Shown here piece by piece: positions 45,326 through 56,765 of a stretch of DNA of 64,000 nt; the first letter of the stretch is position 1; each line of letters begins with the position of its first letter. Origin of the DNA: Imbricaverruca yamaguchii (lineage: Eukaryota; Arthropoda; Thecostraca; Neoverrucidae); assembly GCA_034440575.1 (NCBI GenBank), contig JAOTOL010001305.1, positions 291,001-355,000 on the forward strand, written 5' to 3'. A model generated the notes under the pieces. The model was not told where the DNA came from and made no database searches. It saw only the letters and a list, made by a program, of their open reading frames with translations. The translations under genes were made by a program, and so were the position numbers.

Positions 45326-47155
45326 AAATAACCAGGACTGCCGAGTGACTGCTCCCGGTCTGACCTGCCACTCACATTACCACTGACTCGTCTATCAAAG
45401 TCGCTGAGCTGATTAGCTGCTTCAGATTTTACATCCGGAAGGATGGGGGGCCTGCCTGATAGTGTTTGGATTCAGGCTGCACGACTGCAGGAATATCGCA
45501 ATTGATGTCACGCTCATGATAGCCTGTCACGACACCGGGAGATCTTGGCCGGGCGTTCACAGTCAGAACCTATGATCCATTAGCCCCAGTTTATTACGAC
45601 ATCGCCTACATGGATATCATCAACCAGATGACCTGTCGACCTGTCGCGCTGCTGGTGTGATCCACTTAATCGAACCAAAAACGATGAGATGGTGAATAAG
45701 AAGGTGAATGAAGCTTTCAGGAAAACGAAGCATTATGCAATCGTGCAATAAACTAATCCCCGAAGACTGTGGGTGCCCTTAAACACTAGAGTCAAACAGC
45801 CAAACTGAATGCTGCATAAAAACAAGCTGAATACCATCGGAAAGCCCTGGATGAATAGGGAACGCAAATGGTATTGCGCTTCATTTTGATTTATTTTTTA
45901 AACTCAGTGTCGTTTCAACAGAGAAAGTCGGCTTTTAAAACACTATATATCTTCAAATAAGGGTATCTTAGGTCGTACAATGCGACTTCGGCACTATTTA
46001 CGCCACGAAAACCAGAAATATAGTATAAAACAGCGGTGTCTAAATAGGCTTTGCCTACATTTCGCACTTTCCTGACTGTCTGATCTGACTGTCCTCGTTT
46101 TCTGAATGAAGGAACCGCGAAGTTTCAAAATTATGCAAACTTTCCTGCACATTGTATCCCACATTTAGCTTCTTCAGGGTGTCAAATGATAAAAATACAA
46201 ACTTGTCGCATGAATGTGCTCAAGGAGAAGCCGAAGCTGTGCACAGACTAAGCCGCGAGTTTGTAGCAATGCATAATGTACGTCAGACATTTTCTTCGAA
46301 GACTTCATGGGTATAGCAGCAGTTACGAACAATTGAAGAAAGGGCTATGTCCTTTCACAATTATCATCACGGCTGTTAAAACACCCCTTATTATCATCTT
46401 CCATTGAGTTCAGTTGAAACTGAGAACACAGCTTCCACATTTTCCTTCGACTATGTCAAATATTTGTTTACTGATAGGCCGAGGGAGTGAAGCCAGTGGT
46501 CATGCAAACCAACTCGTCGTGGTAAAATATTGGCCGGAACGTCTATAAAGTACCCAGTAGTGATATCTAATCAGTCGCAGATATTACTAGGAAAATGCTT
46601 TCAGAGTCGGAACGGCACGAAATGACCTGAAAAGGCCCGAAGTGCCTAATTTAACAACACAACAAATTCAGAGCGGTTAGGAGCATAATTTCCGTGGATT
46701 GGTGTGCTAACGTCCTAAAGTATTTATGTTTCGATGCCACATATATCCACAGCAATAAGTATTATTTACAGTCTGGAAACTACGTATTGGCGCTACCAAG
46801 GCGTTTTCAAATGTGTTTCCTTGAGGTGGTGGGGCGTTTGCGAACATCTAACAATATCACAGCCAGACAAGTGCAAGAAAGACAAGTGTTCCATTCTTTA
46901 GGTCAATAAGACTTGGATTGAAATCATAATTTGCTTCTGACATAATTTGCCTTTGCACTTCTGCAGAATGTTCTCATCGGAATAAATTCCAGGATGTGAT
47001 TTCTGCTCATCCGTAAAACAGATTGCTGATCCTATTCATGACCCCAAAGCCCTAATAACTGACTAACGATCCTATTTATGTATGTTGGAAGGAGAAGCAA
47101 AGACGCTCATTCTCTTCAATCGAGTCACTTATGATATATCTAATTTAATAGTCTC
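45326..47155. other. No gene seen
   Basis: AT-rich. A weak SINE-tail-like word at 47041. The ORF at 46694-46909 is not recognisable. Confidence 0.4.
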
Positions 47156-50034
47156 ATATATGGGGCATTCCACGTCAAATCGCACAAGAATTGGCTATTT
47201 TGAACCCGACCCCCTCCGATTTTTATGAAAATTGATACACCTGTAGTGCCAAGTGAACGAACCTCACACGCCAACTTTCAGCCCTGGGTGACCTCTGGGG
47301 CCAGATTTAGAGGTCATCCTAGGTCGCCTATTTTTACCGACTTGACAACAATCAAATGCATATATATTAGATGTTAATTAACTTAGCGGAACGACATTGG
47401 TGTTAAAGTGCGCAGAAACCCTTGGCCATTCAGAAATATGGCAAAAGTTGCACGTGACCTCTCCGTGACCCTTGACCTAACGAGGTCAAAGTATAAAAAT
47501 GCATTTTTATATATGTTTGCCTGCCCCTAATTCGACTAAACGTGGCTGAATTAATGGTCCTGATATTATCTAAGAACGTGCAAAAAAGAAAGGCGGAGAC
47601 TCTAAAACTTTTTGAGATATCGGCCTTTGAGTAGGTATTGTCATAGGACCAAATCGAAGCATGCCCCGATGCTATTTACCATAACATCGATGATAACTCT
47701 GGTTTCCTTGGTCCGATTATGGTCAAATTTGGTGGGCATATCATCGGTGGCAAGCTTAACTATTTTCCAGATTTTCAAGTTGACCTGACCTCACATGACC
47801 TGGCAGTGACCTCTCCATTACAAGCCAACAGGGAAACAAATATTTTCCTGAACAAAAAACGCTGAATTTGGCTCGTACAGGCTATATTACCTGGTTTTAG
47901 GTTAGGCTACTCCAAACGAGCCAAGTTTTATTTTGAACAAGTGTCCTCTGCAAGGTCACGTGAGGTCACTATGAGGTCATGTCACACTTTCGTCAATAAC
48001 TTTATATAGAATCAAGATAGAGAAATAATTTTAATACCATCGAGATCCTCTGGTTAATCATGATGTATAATATGATCAAGCTAGGTCATCACTTGACCTC
48101 GGTTTAGGGTGACCTGGAGGTAAACTGGGGTCAGGATCAAATATTCAGCTAGCTAAGTCATGTGATACATCAATCAACGCGGCCTGACGAGGAAAATATA
48201 ATTGTAACAAAATTATATTTCTATCTTTATTTTGGCAAAAGTTATTCGCAAAAAAATATGTTTCCTCGGCTTTTATAGCTTGAATATATTGTTTCAGCTC
48301 GCGTGCGTTTCGTACTAACATTTTATCGGGAGGGCCAGTAAATGTTTCTGATATGCAAATAGCCGCGACCATAAAACAAGTTGAACAGCAGTACCGTATA
48401 TTCACGAAGAACTACCAACCTTTTTCGCCACACGTACCTCACGGCCCGTCTCGCTGTCGGAAAACCATCTCACAACCACCATACCATTACGTGGAGACGT
48501 AGTAACACGATGGACATTCCTTGTTCCCGGTATTGTGCGAGCAGCTGCGAATCTGTCATTCAACGCTTTGGTTCTTTGACCCACTCGGTTTTGGGAAAAT
48601 ACTCCACGCACGTGCCGGTGGCATGGTTTTTTACAAACTGATAAAACTGGTCCGGGATCTCAATCAGAGTTCCTTGCAGACTTCCCTTTTTAGCTAACCT
48701 TTTCAACGTCCCACCAATGCCATCACACGGCCCCTTTCCGTGAGCGGTTGCGAAGAAATGCCACTCGGCGTCTATTCCAAAGTCGACGGAATGCTCTGCC
48801 AAATTTAGGAAATTCTTACAATTTTTGTATTGCGAGGCAGCCCCATCTGAAAAATAAAATATCTTCATGGGGCGCTGGCCTAATTCTGCTTTCAGGCGCT
48901 CAATGAGTTTTCCTTGAAACAGGTGGGCAGCCACAGTATCATGCGTCAGGCAGTCGGAAATGGCAGAGTAAGAAAAATGTTTGAGGTCCCCTGCGTTGTT
49001 TCGCCAATAAGCCACAAACGGATGGATTGTCACCTGCAGTTTGTTCCAGTGATGGGACTGTACCTCATCCTGTGTAACCATAGCGTAGTTTTCGGAAAAA
49101 TCTCCAATAACAATTACCTCTGCAGGAGCTAGTGTTTCCATTAGGCCTTTCAGATAATTGCCTTGGGCACGGGCGACAAAATCATGCTTTACAAGTATTT
49201 CCAGCTGCTCGCAAAATGATCGCACAAAATCTTCAGAAGTTTGCGTAACCACCTCTAAGGTGGACCTATCAGTATTAGTCCACTTTCGGTACTCAATGTT
49301 ATCGATTTCTCGGTTATCATGAATCATATCATGGCCATGAATATTCACGTAAGTTGCAATATTGCATGTATTTAGGCAATACAAACTTCCCAAGGTCATG
49401 TTAATTCATGTGAGGTCATGTCAACCTGAAAATCTGTAAAATAGTTCAGTTTGCCACCGATGACATGCGCAACAAATTTGACGATAATCGGACGAAGGTA
49501 ACCAGAGTTATCATCGATAATATGGTAAATAGCCTCGGGGCATACATGCATTTGGTCCTATGACAATACTCAAAGGCCGATATCTCAAAAGTTTTCAAGT
49601 CTCCGCCTTTCTTTTTGCAGGTTCTTAGATAATATCACGACCATTAATATAGCACCGTGTCGTCGAATTAGGGGCAGGCAAACATATATAAAAATATATT
49701 TGTATATTTTGACCTGGTTAGCTCAAAGGTCACGGGGAGGTCACGTGCAACTTTTGCCATATTTCTGAATGGCCCAGGGCTTCTGCGCACTTTGACACCA
49801 ATTTAATTCTGCTAAGTTAAATAACACATGAGATATTTGCAATTTATTGATGTCAAGTCGGTAAAAAAATCGTGACCTAGGATGACCTCTAGATCTGACC
49901 CCAGAGGTCACTCTGGGCTAAAAGTTGGCGTGATGTGTTCTTTTACTTGGTACTACAGGTGTACCAATTTTCATCAAAATCGGAGGGGTCGGGGAATTTC
50001 TTGTGCGATTTGACGTGGAATGACCGATATATAA
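47156..50034 (-). mobile_element. DNA transposon with ~640-bp terminal inverted repeats
   Basis: The left arm (47156-47800) and the reverse complement of the right arm (49406-50034) align along their whole length with scattered substitutions. Shared stretches include CATTCCACGTCAAATCGCAC at the tips and GGCAAAAGTTGCACGTGACC further in. Both arms are studded with AGGTCA/TGACCT. The interior holds a minus-strand transposase-like ORF and 350 bp of unassigned DNA (47810-48150). A target-site duplication is not clear, because the flanks are AT-repetitive. Confidence 0.85.
48560..49399 (-). pseudogene. Transposase-like protein with GDFSENY / SDGAASQYKN / HGKGPCDGIGG blocks
   Basis: A 279-residue ORF starts 7 bp inside the inner edge of the right inverted repeat. 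Ordered motifs: GDFSENY (99-105), HHWN (116-119), ISDC (147-150), SDGAASQYKN (184-193) and HGKGPCDGIGG (220-230). Strand-ending Asp residues D100 and D185 with a later acid (E212 or D226) look like an RNase-H-type DDE/D core. From memory, this block recurs in uncharacterised multicopy invertebrate proteins; I cannot name a superfamily. The N-terminal part expected of such proteins is absent, and the C-terminus is shifted: another minus frame (48402-48611) continues with ALNDRFAAARTIPGTR. The copy is therefore probably inactive. The inverted repeats support a transposase role. Confidence 0.65.
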
Positions 50035-50910
50035 TCTAGTCCGTTAAAAAATAACTTCACAGGTATTATTGTAAGCGTGTCTCTAACCAAGGCAGAACCT
50101 GACCTATACGCAAACGTTTATTTTTTACATGCGATACATTATGAATTGGAGCCTCCATAAATTTTAATTGAGTGCTTTTATTTCAATTTGATTGCCTAAA
50201 TATCGGTTTATTGGTTTCAGCGATGCCCAAGAGTGACTTCCACAGGTCGAATCTGTTACGAGTAGCATACACTCGAATGCTTGGTTAGCTTCTGTTAAGT
50301 AGTGGATCAAAACTTTATGTGGGCAAGAAATGTTGCCGTCGAGTGTTGAAACTTAGGCGTTCTTTAATGAAGTTTTCCACTGCGAAGTAGTCCTCCACTG
50401 GGCTGGTGACTTTGTACTTCCGTACAAATGCAAGTGGCTTCCTCGGAACCTGACACTAAAGTCAGGTTTCTTTTGTCGCACGTCATCGGCCTGAGTCGAT
50501 AATCGTCCGTCGGCCGTCAGCCCTTTGGACGCACGTCCATTCATTAATTGGAGGACAGTCGGGGGTGTGACGTTTCTCGTGTATGCGTTTGCGTTGTTGA
50601 CTGTGCAAACAGAACGCGCCGCGAGCAGCACATCGATGTGCCCTGCCGAGCGATTGCCGTTGCCGATTCAAGGTTGGGCGCTAGAGCATTCTTTATGCCA
50701 ATGAGCTCAGTTGTTGGGTTTCGATTCGTTTGTGCTTTGAGTTCCCCCGGTACATACGTGTTGCTCCAACGCACGAGCAGACATCTTCTGTAGGTCGGCC
50801 GCAGTGGTGGCGTGGGTGACCGATGATGGCTAGCAGGCTCGCATATCCACCGCAGCGTCTGCTCTTCTGCACTGGGCTTTTTTATTTGTGTTTCCGTACG
50901 TTAGTTCTGA
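50035..50910. other. No gene seen
   Basis: Becomes GC-rich toward the 34-bp array. Overlapping short ORFs on both strands show no motif. Confidence 0.4.
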
Positions 50911-51810
50911 GGCCTGCAGCGGCCGGCCCCACCCTCCGACAGTCTGTCTGCAGCGGCCGGCCCCACCCTCGGACAGTCTGTCTGCAGCGGCCGGCCTCGC
51001 CCTCCGACAGTCTGTCTGCAGCGGCCGGCCCCACCCTCCGACAGTCTGTCTGCAGCGGCCGGCCCCGCCCTCCGACAGTCTGTCTGCAGCGGCCGGCCCC
51101 ATCCTCCGACAGTCTGTCTGCAGCGGCCGGCCCCGCCCTCCGACAGTCTGTCTGCAGCGGCCGGCCCCGCCCTCCGACAGTCTGTCTGCAGCGGCCGGCC
51201 CCGCCCTCCGACAGTCTGTCTGCAGCGGCCGGCCCCACTCTCCGACAGTCTGTCTGCAGCGGCCGGCCCCGCCCTCCGACAGTCTGTCTGCAGCGGCCGG
51301 CCCCGCCCTCCGACAGTCTGTCTGCAGCGGCCGGCCCCACCCTCCGACAGTCTGTCTGCAGCGGCCGGCCCCACTCTCCGACAGTCTGTCTGCAGCGGCC
51401 GGCCCCCCCCCCAAGTCTGTCTGCAGCGGCCGGCCCCGCCCTCCGACAGTCTGTCTGCAGCGGCCGGCCCCACCCTCCGACAGTCTGTCTGCAGCGGCCG
51501 GCCCCACCCTCCGACAGTCTGTCTGCAGCGGCCGGCCCCACCCTCCGACAGTCTGTCTGCAGCGGCCGGCCCCGCCCTCCGACAGTCTGTCTGCAGCGGC
51601 CGGCCCCGCCCTCCGACAGTCTGTCTGCAGCGGCCGGCCCCGCCCTCCGACAGTCTGTCTGCAGCGGCCGGCCCCGCCCTCCGACAGTCTGTCTGCAGCG
51701 GCCGGCCCCACCCTCCGACAGTCTGTCTGCAGCGGCCGGCCCCACTCTCCGACAGTCTGTCTGCAGCGGCCGGCCCCGCCCTCCGACAGTCCGCCCCACC
51801 CTCCGACAGT
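50911..51810 (+). repeat. 34-bp CpG-rich minisatellite, about 26 copies
   Basis: The unit contains CTGCAGCGGCCGGCCCCGCC then CTCCGACAGTCTGT. Copies are nearly identical, with A/G and C/T variants. Because 34 is not a multiple of 3 every frame stays open, which explains the 300-residue ORFs on both strands. It ends about 100 bp before the receptor start codon. Confidence 0.95.
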
Positions 51811-51912
51811 AGTCTCCGACGGTCGCTCCGTGCCTGTCACAGTCAGTCTGCATGGGTCGCCGCGAGGGACACATCCACCGTTGCTCGGGCTTCACGGACC
51901 GGGTGCACCACT

Positions 51913-53235
51913 ATGTGGGACCACGCACGACTGATTCGTGTTCCGCTGCTGGTGTCCGCCATACTGACGCTGGGCGGCATGCACAGGAGCGAGCGCCACC
52001 TGGCCACCTGCTGGCGGGCCGGCTGGCTGGCGTCGCTGCTGATCGGCCTCTTGATGGCGGTCGCCATGGCAGCAAGCGCGGTCACGGCCACCTCTACCCT
52101 CGTCTTCATGCATACCGTCACTATCTAGTTCACCTTGGTGCACGGCCTGGTGGTGCTGGTGCTGATGTCGCGCGGCCGAAACCGACTGTACGTGCTGCTG
52201 CGCGAGATCGCGCGGCTGAAGGCGGCCTCGGAGCGCTGCCGCCGCGACGACTCGTCCTACATGCGAATTCAGTTTGCTATCATCTGCGCAGTGACGGTGA
52301 GCACCTCCTTCACCTGGGTGGTCGGGTTCTTCGCCTCGACCGAGCTCCGCCATCCCAACTACCTGATCCCAGTGCTGGTGCCGGCGTCTCTGCAGTCGGC
52401 AGCGTTCTACCCGACCGTGCTTACTCTGCAGGTCGCAGGCACCCTCGTATTGTTGACGTACCAGCTGGTGTTAGACGTGGTGCTGGTGGGACTGATGGAC
52501 GTGGTGGCGCTGCTGCTTGACCGGCTGGGTGTTTGCACGCGTTAGTGGCTCGGCGGGATAGTGTCCTATACGGGTGCGCTCGACTCCCGGTCAAGGCTGC
52601 TAGGGTGGCACCACTAGACCTGGCTGATCAGCCGAACGCATCCTCTTCAGCCGGACCGGACTAGCCTGGACGAGGCCTCTCTCCAGTCGTACCAGCTGGC
52701 TGCGGACGGAGTTTCTCTGCAGCCTGACTCGGCGAACCTGGACTCGCCGGCGGCCGACGCCGAGCTCACCCTGCGCGTGCTGGAGGAGATGTACAGCGCG
52801 GTGGACCAGCTAGCGCGGGATGTCAGCCAGCTGTGCTCGGGCCCCGTGTTCGCGCTCCACCTGGCCATCGTTTTCACGCTGCTGTTCGGCTGCTACGTGG
52901 CCATCGTGCAGGTGTCGACCGGCACGACCAACGTGGCGCAGACGGTGTCGTTCTCCGTGTTCATGACGACGGCCGGCCTGCGCCTACTGATCGTGTCGCG
53001 TTTCGGCAGCCTGGTGGTGGAGCGCGACCAGCAGTTCGCCGACGCGCTCGTGGCCGGTCGCTGGCCGCCGCTGCCGCCGCACGTCCGACTGCGACTACAG
53101 ATGCTCGTGGTGTGCACGCGGCGGCCCTTCGTTTTCGACGGCTACGACCTGTTCAGCGTTGGGAAGGCCAACATGCTGTCGTTGCTCAGCTTCGTGCTCA
53201 CCTACTTCGTTATCATGATGCAGATGAAGGCGTGA
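51913..53235 (+). pseudogene. Gustatory-receptor-like 7TM gene with an in-frame TAG
   Basis: Three open segments, all in the same frame, together encode about seven hydrophobic spans typical of arthropod gustatory receptors, which are ligand-gated cation channels in the sensory-neuron membrane. The C-terminus reads LTYFVIMMQMKA, matching the family TY...Q(F) signature except for Met in place of Phe. An in-frame TAG at 52126-52128 falls at the start of the second span (HTVTI stop FTLVHG); a single base change from CAG would explain it. A TAG at 52543 and another at about 52616 fall in a non-hydrophobic stretch that may be a 120-bp intron (about 52531-52650; acceptor CTCTTCAG|CCG in frame, donor weak). 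Length without that gap is about 400 codons, normal for the family. It may be a recent pseudogene, a segregating null or a read-through gene. Confidence 0.75.
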
Positions 53236-53454
53236 ACACTATGCGTGCCTCACAGCAATACCACGCCAGGGGCTCGTCGGTGGGGTTAAATCTTAGAGGT
53301 CAGTGGCATAACACGACCATTAGATAATGGAGTTTGGCATCAGAGGTCGCCTGCAGAGCACGTTCGGTAGAACCAAATATCTGGGATCTGGCTGATTCGG
53401 TTAGACGTCCGATCCGCGTAATAGCCCTCGTGGTGTAGATGTAGGTACTACAGC

Positions 53455-53860
<406 letters not shown>

Positions 53861-55440
53861 GAGACAGGGAATGGAATAAGGTTACCACTGTTATGTCATG
53901 CACTTTTGATCAGGAACATAGAACGCGATGAAATCAGCGGAAATATTATAAGTGTGCACAATGTTTCTACAAATTGTGGCAGAAAATCCGTTCCATATTG
54001 CTCGGAGAAAGGAATGTGAGGTATCATTTTGTGAAATCGTCATAAAATGATATGGCGTCATAGGGAACAGCACTATTCGCGGTAACTGATCTGAATGCGA
54101 AATGAAAGAAACTGATAAAGCGTGTGGGTTGGTAAAGGTCTCTGGGTGGCCCTCTGATTTGAGATCATAATACGTTATTGATGCTTCATTGATTCATATA
54201 TGTTCGTGGTCATTGTATTCAGGGCGTTTTGCAATGCCATTTGTCGTCGAATCATCCAACGACCACGAAGTTTCTGCATGCATGCTTCTTTTGGATAACA
54301 GCAATTTCTACGGTACAGGATGATGTATGAGGAGACCTCCTGGCATTCCTCACATGCTGTAATACTCATTTTATTAAAAGTGCCGCACGAAAAAAAGTAT
54401 CAACAGCGCGATCTTTCATCGCACTTCTTGTTCCTGCTGAGCAGTTGGTGCTGAGGAGGAAAGTATGTGTCTGCTTGCTTGTACAAGATTCATGTGATGT
54501 GCCACAGCCTGAATACAATACAAGGTCGTGTAATGAAATACCTGCCCCTCTCCAATGCAATGAAGCACGGCTAGAAATTGTCTAAATGGCAACACATACC
54601 AAAGACCTGATACTATTTACAGAGGAAGGATGGTACAAATTGGAAAAGTACAATCGCCATTTGTTCATTTCGAACCCTCCTCAAACTGCAATTACCTATG
54701 GAGATTTCTATGACTTCCTTTATGAGATGCTACATCTAAAAAAGCTAAATGGAGCTGGCCGAAAATGTTCTACCACTGCCATGTTGCCATGTGTTGCCAT
54801 ATATTGGGAATTTGTTGCTTTGGGGACCAGAAAACGGCGTGACTACGCGCCAATGTTGAGCTTGATCCACTACAATGCTTTTGTGGGTACTTTCATGTAT
54901 ACGAGAAAATCACTCCATGTCAGGTAGCCGAGCAATGACGCTTGTCTGCTGTACATGTCGATATCATTTTGCATAACTTACAGTTTTTATCTGTTCTACC
55001 GCATCTAATATGCCCAGATAACTCACATTTCATGTCACTGGCTGTTGCCAGCTAACCTTGTTCTACTTGTGATCTTTATATAGTAAATGAGACCATTCAC
55101 CAGGGTTGGAAGCAGACGACCTGTTAAGCCATATATTGAATCCTGGATATATTGTGGTCTGAATTCAGAATCAACGACACATTGTAACTTCGAAAGTAGT
55201 CATTTACAAGTGCTCGCGTTAATCACTCTTGGTATGAGGTGTGATGGTTTGGCCTGAACTGGCCCACAAACCATGCTCGTTGCGAGGTGAAATGAGATGG
55301 CGCTGAGCTTGTACGAACGTCAGTTACATGTTTGCATTGACATGTTTGCCATGTGGGAAACGAATTATGTGCATTACCGGTGACAAATCCTGATATCAAA
55401 CTTCACCAGAAGTTTTTTTGTGTGTGGGGGGGGGGGGGAA
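53861..55440. other. No firm gene; one 113-codon ORF
   Basis: 54586-54927 (+) encodes 113 residues with many aromatics (YGDFYDFLYEMLHLKKL) but no family match that I recognise, and is at most weak evidence of a gene. A G homopolymer lies at about 55427. Confidence 0.25.
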
Positions 55441-55604
55441 CGAGTAGCCTAGGGGCAAGTTGCTCGTCTCACAATCGAAAGGTTGTTGGTTCGAGTCTTA
55501 CCTGTCGCTACTCTTCGCCCGCGACCAATCGGCGTGAGAGGTTGGCGACGCTACATGACTCAATGGTCGATGTGTCGCAAAACCAAAAACCAACCAACCA
55601 ACCG
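55441..55604 (+). mobile_element. tRNA-derived SINE, copy 2
   Basis: A box TAGCCTAGGGGC (55445-55456) and B box GGTTCGAGTC (55488-55497) precede a body ACCTGTCGCTACTCTTCGCC shared with the 21.66-kb copy. It ends in a CCAA-rich tail, (CCAA)n. Confidence 0.75.
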
Positions 55605-56540
55605 ACTAGAAGTTTTGGTTTTTACCTGTTCTGGAAAGTTAGAAGATTCACGGAAAGCATTAAGCACATAATTATTTGAATTGTATTGTGGCACATAACG
55701 CACTGGTTTTGTTCGACTGCTTCATCTCAATTGGGGATGATCCGGAGAGGGGTACTGGCGAACTCAGGACAGAGTTGGGTGTGATGGTAGTGAAATACAC
55801 TCGCAAGGCAGTACTTCTTAAGCAGTGGTATCCACAAATCATCTTCTATTGCAAAAGCTCTTGTGTATGTGAAGTAAAAAGACATAATGAAGTAAAAAAT
55901 ATATCAGTAATAAATGTTTGTTTGACTTTAGATAATTCCGCAATGTCTTCAAATACAAACGACCTCCAATATGTCTGAATGAAGCTTGCTAGTTAGTCGA
56001 ATGATATCGGGTAGGTCATATGGACGCCAATGCTTTTTAATATAGCGAAGTGGTTCGACTTCTAAAGATGTCACCTTCATCTATTGTCAACATTCCTACG
56101 ACCATGAATGTGCAGTGCTGTCAATACTATCAGCCGGAATTGCTTCATAAAAACACACAGTTTGCAATAGCTTCAACTGCGCACACATTGTGATGTGACA
56201 TGTTGAGATGCTCACATTATATTGTGAAATCCTGTGCTCACATTACATTGTGAACTGTAAGCCTTGCGTAGAGCGTTCCATGCCCACATGCATCCATCCT
56301 AGTTTTTGTTGGAAGAGTTTAATGCCATGCTGATGTATTTCACGGAGTGTTCCACTCGTCATCAAGCTAATTAAAAACACCTTCTCACGCCACATGTGTT
56401 TTGCGGCTGCGCCTGCAATGCACGTTTAATTTTTGAATGGTTGGCTGTATATTTTCATTGTAGCATGACTCAATCTAGTCGAATAATAGCTCAAACAACA
56501 TCTCTAACCACGGACGGGCTTCCAGCCTCACATGGCGTGA
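55605..56540. other. No gene seen
   Basis: AT-rich; would include the 3' UTR of the minus-strand Tyr-rich gene. No minus-strand AATAAA could be pinned down. Confidence 0.4.
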
Positions 56541-56765
56541 CTAGTGCTTGATTCTAACCAACTCCGGGTAATCATTCAGAATCGCAAACATCTGGATAAT
56601 TAGATCCTTCTTCGGACAGCGCCAACACTTCCAAACTACCAAAGCTAAACGCAGTTGATTGCGCAAATCACCCAGGTCCGAGTAGAATCCGTAGCTGTCA
56701 AAATTCGCACCGGTCTTCGGACCGAGGCTGTCGAAGTTATTCCAGTCATTCGGTGCGTCCACATC
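56541..56765 (-). CDS. In-frame continuation of the Tyr-rich protein after TGA
   Basis: Directly after the TGA the same frame reads DAPNDWNNFDSLGP and then a fifth DSYGFYSDLGDLR motif (56661-56699), and stays open to a stop at 56541. This is either a read-through or alternative C-terminus, or a former 3' end cut off by a recent nonsense mutation. Confidence 0.5.
   Translation of the reverse strand, partial: DVDAPNDWNNFDSLGPKTGANFDSYGFYSDLGDLRNQLRLALVVWKCWRCPKKDLIIQMFAILNDYPELVRIKH

Noticed and set aside
50830..51934. ORFs of 190-348 residues on both strands next to the receptor
   Set aside because: Artefacts of the 34-bp array; every frame is open because 34 is not a multiple of 3 and the unit lacks stops.
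51852..52520. 222-residue plus-strand and 153-residue minus-strand ORFs over the receptor
   Set aside because: Off-frame readings of GC-rich receptor coding sequence; they lack hydrophobic spans.
54586..54927. 113-codon ORF as a real gene
   Set aside because: Aromatic-rich and possibly coding, but I recognise no family and see no neighbouring exon; kept only as a note.
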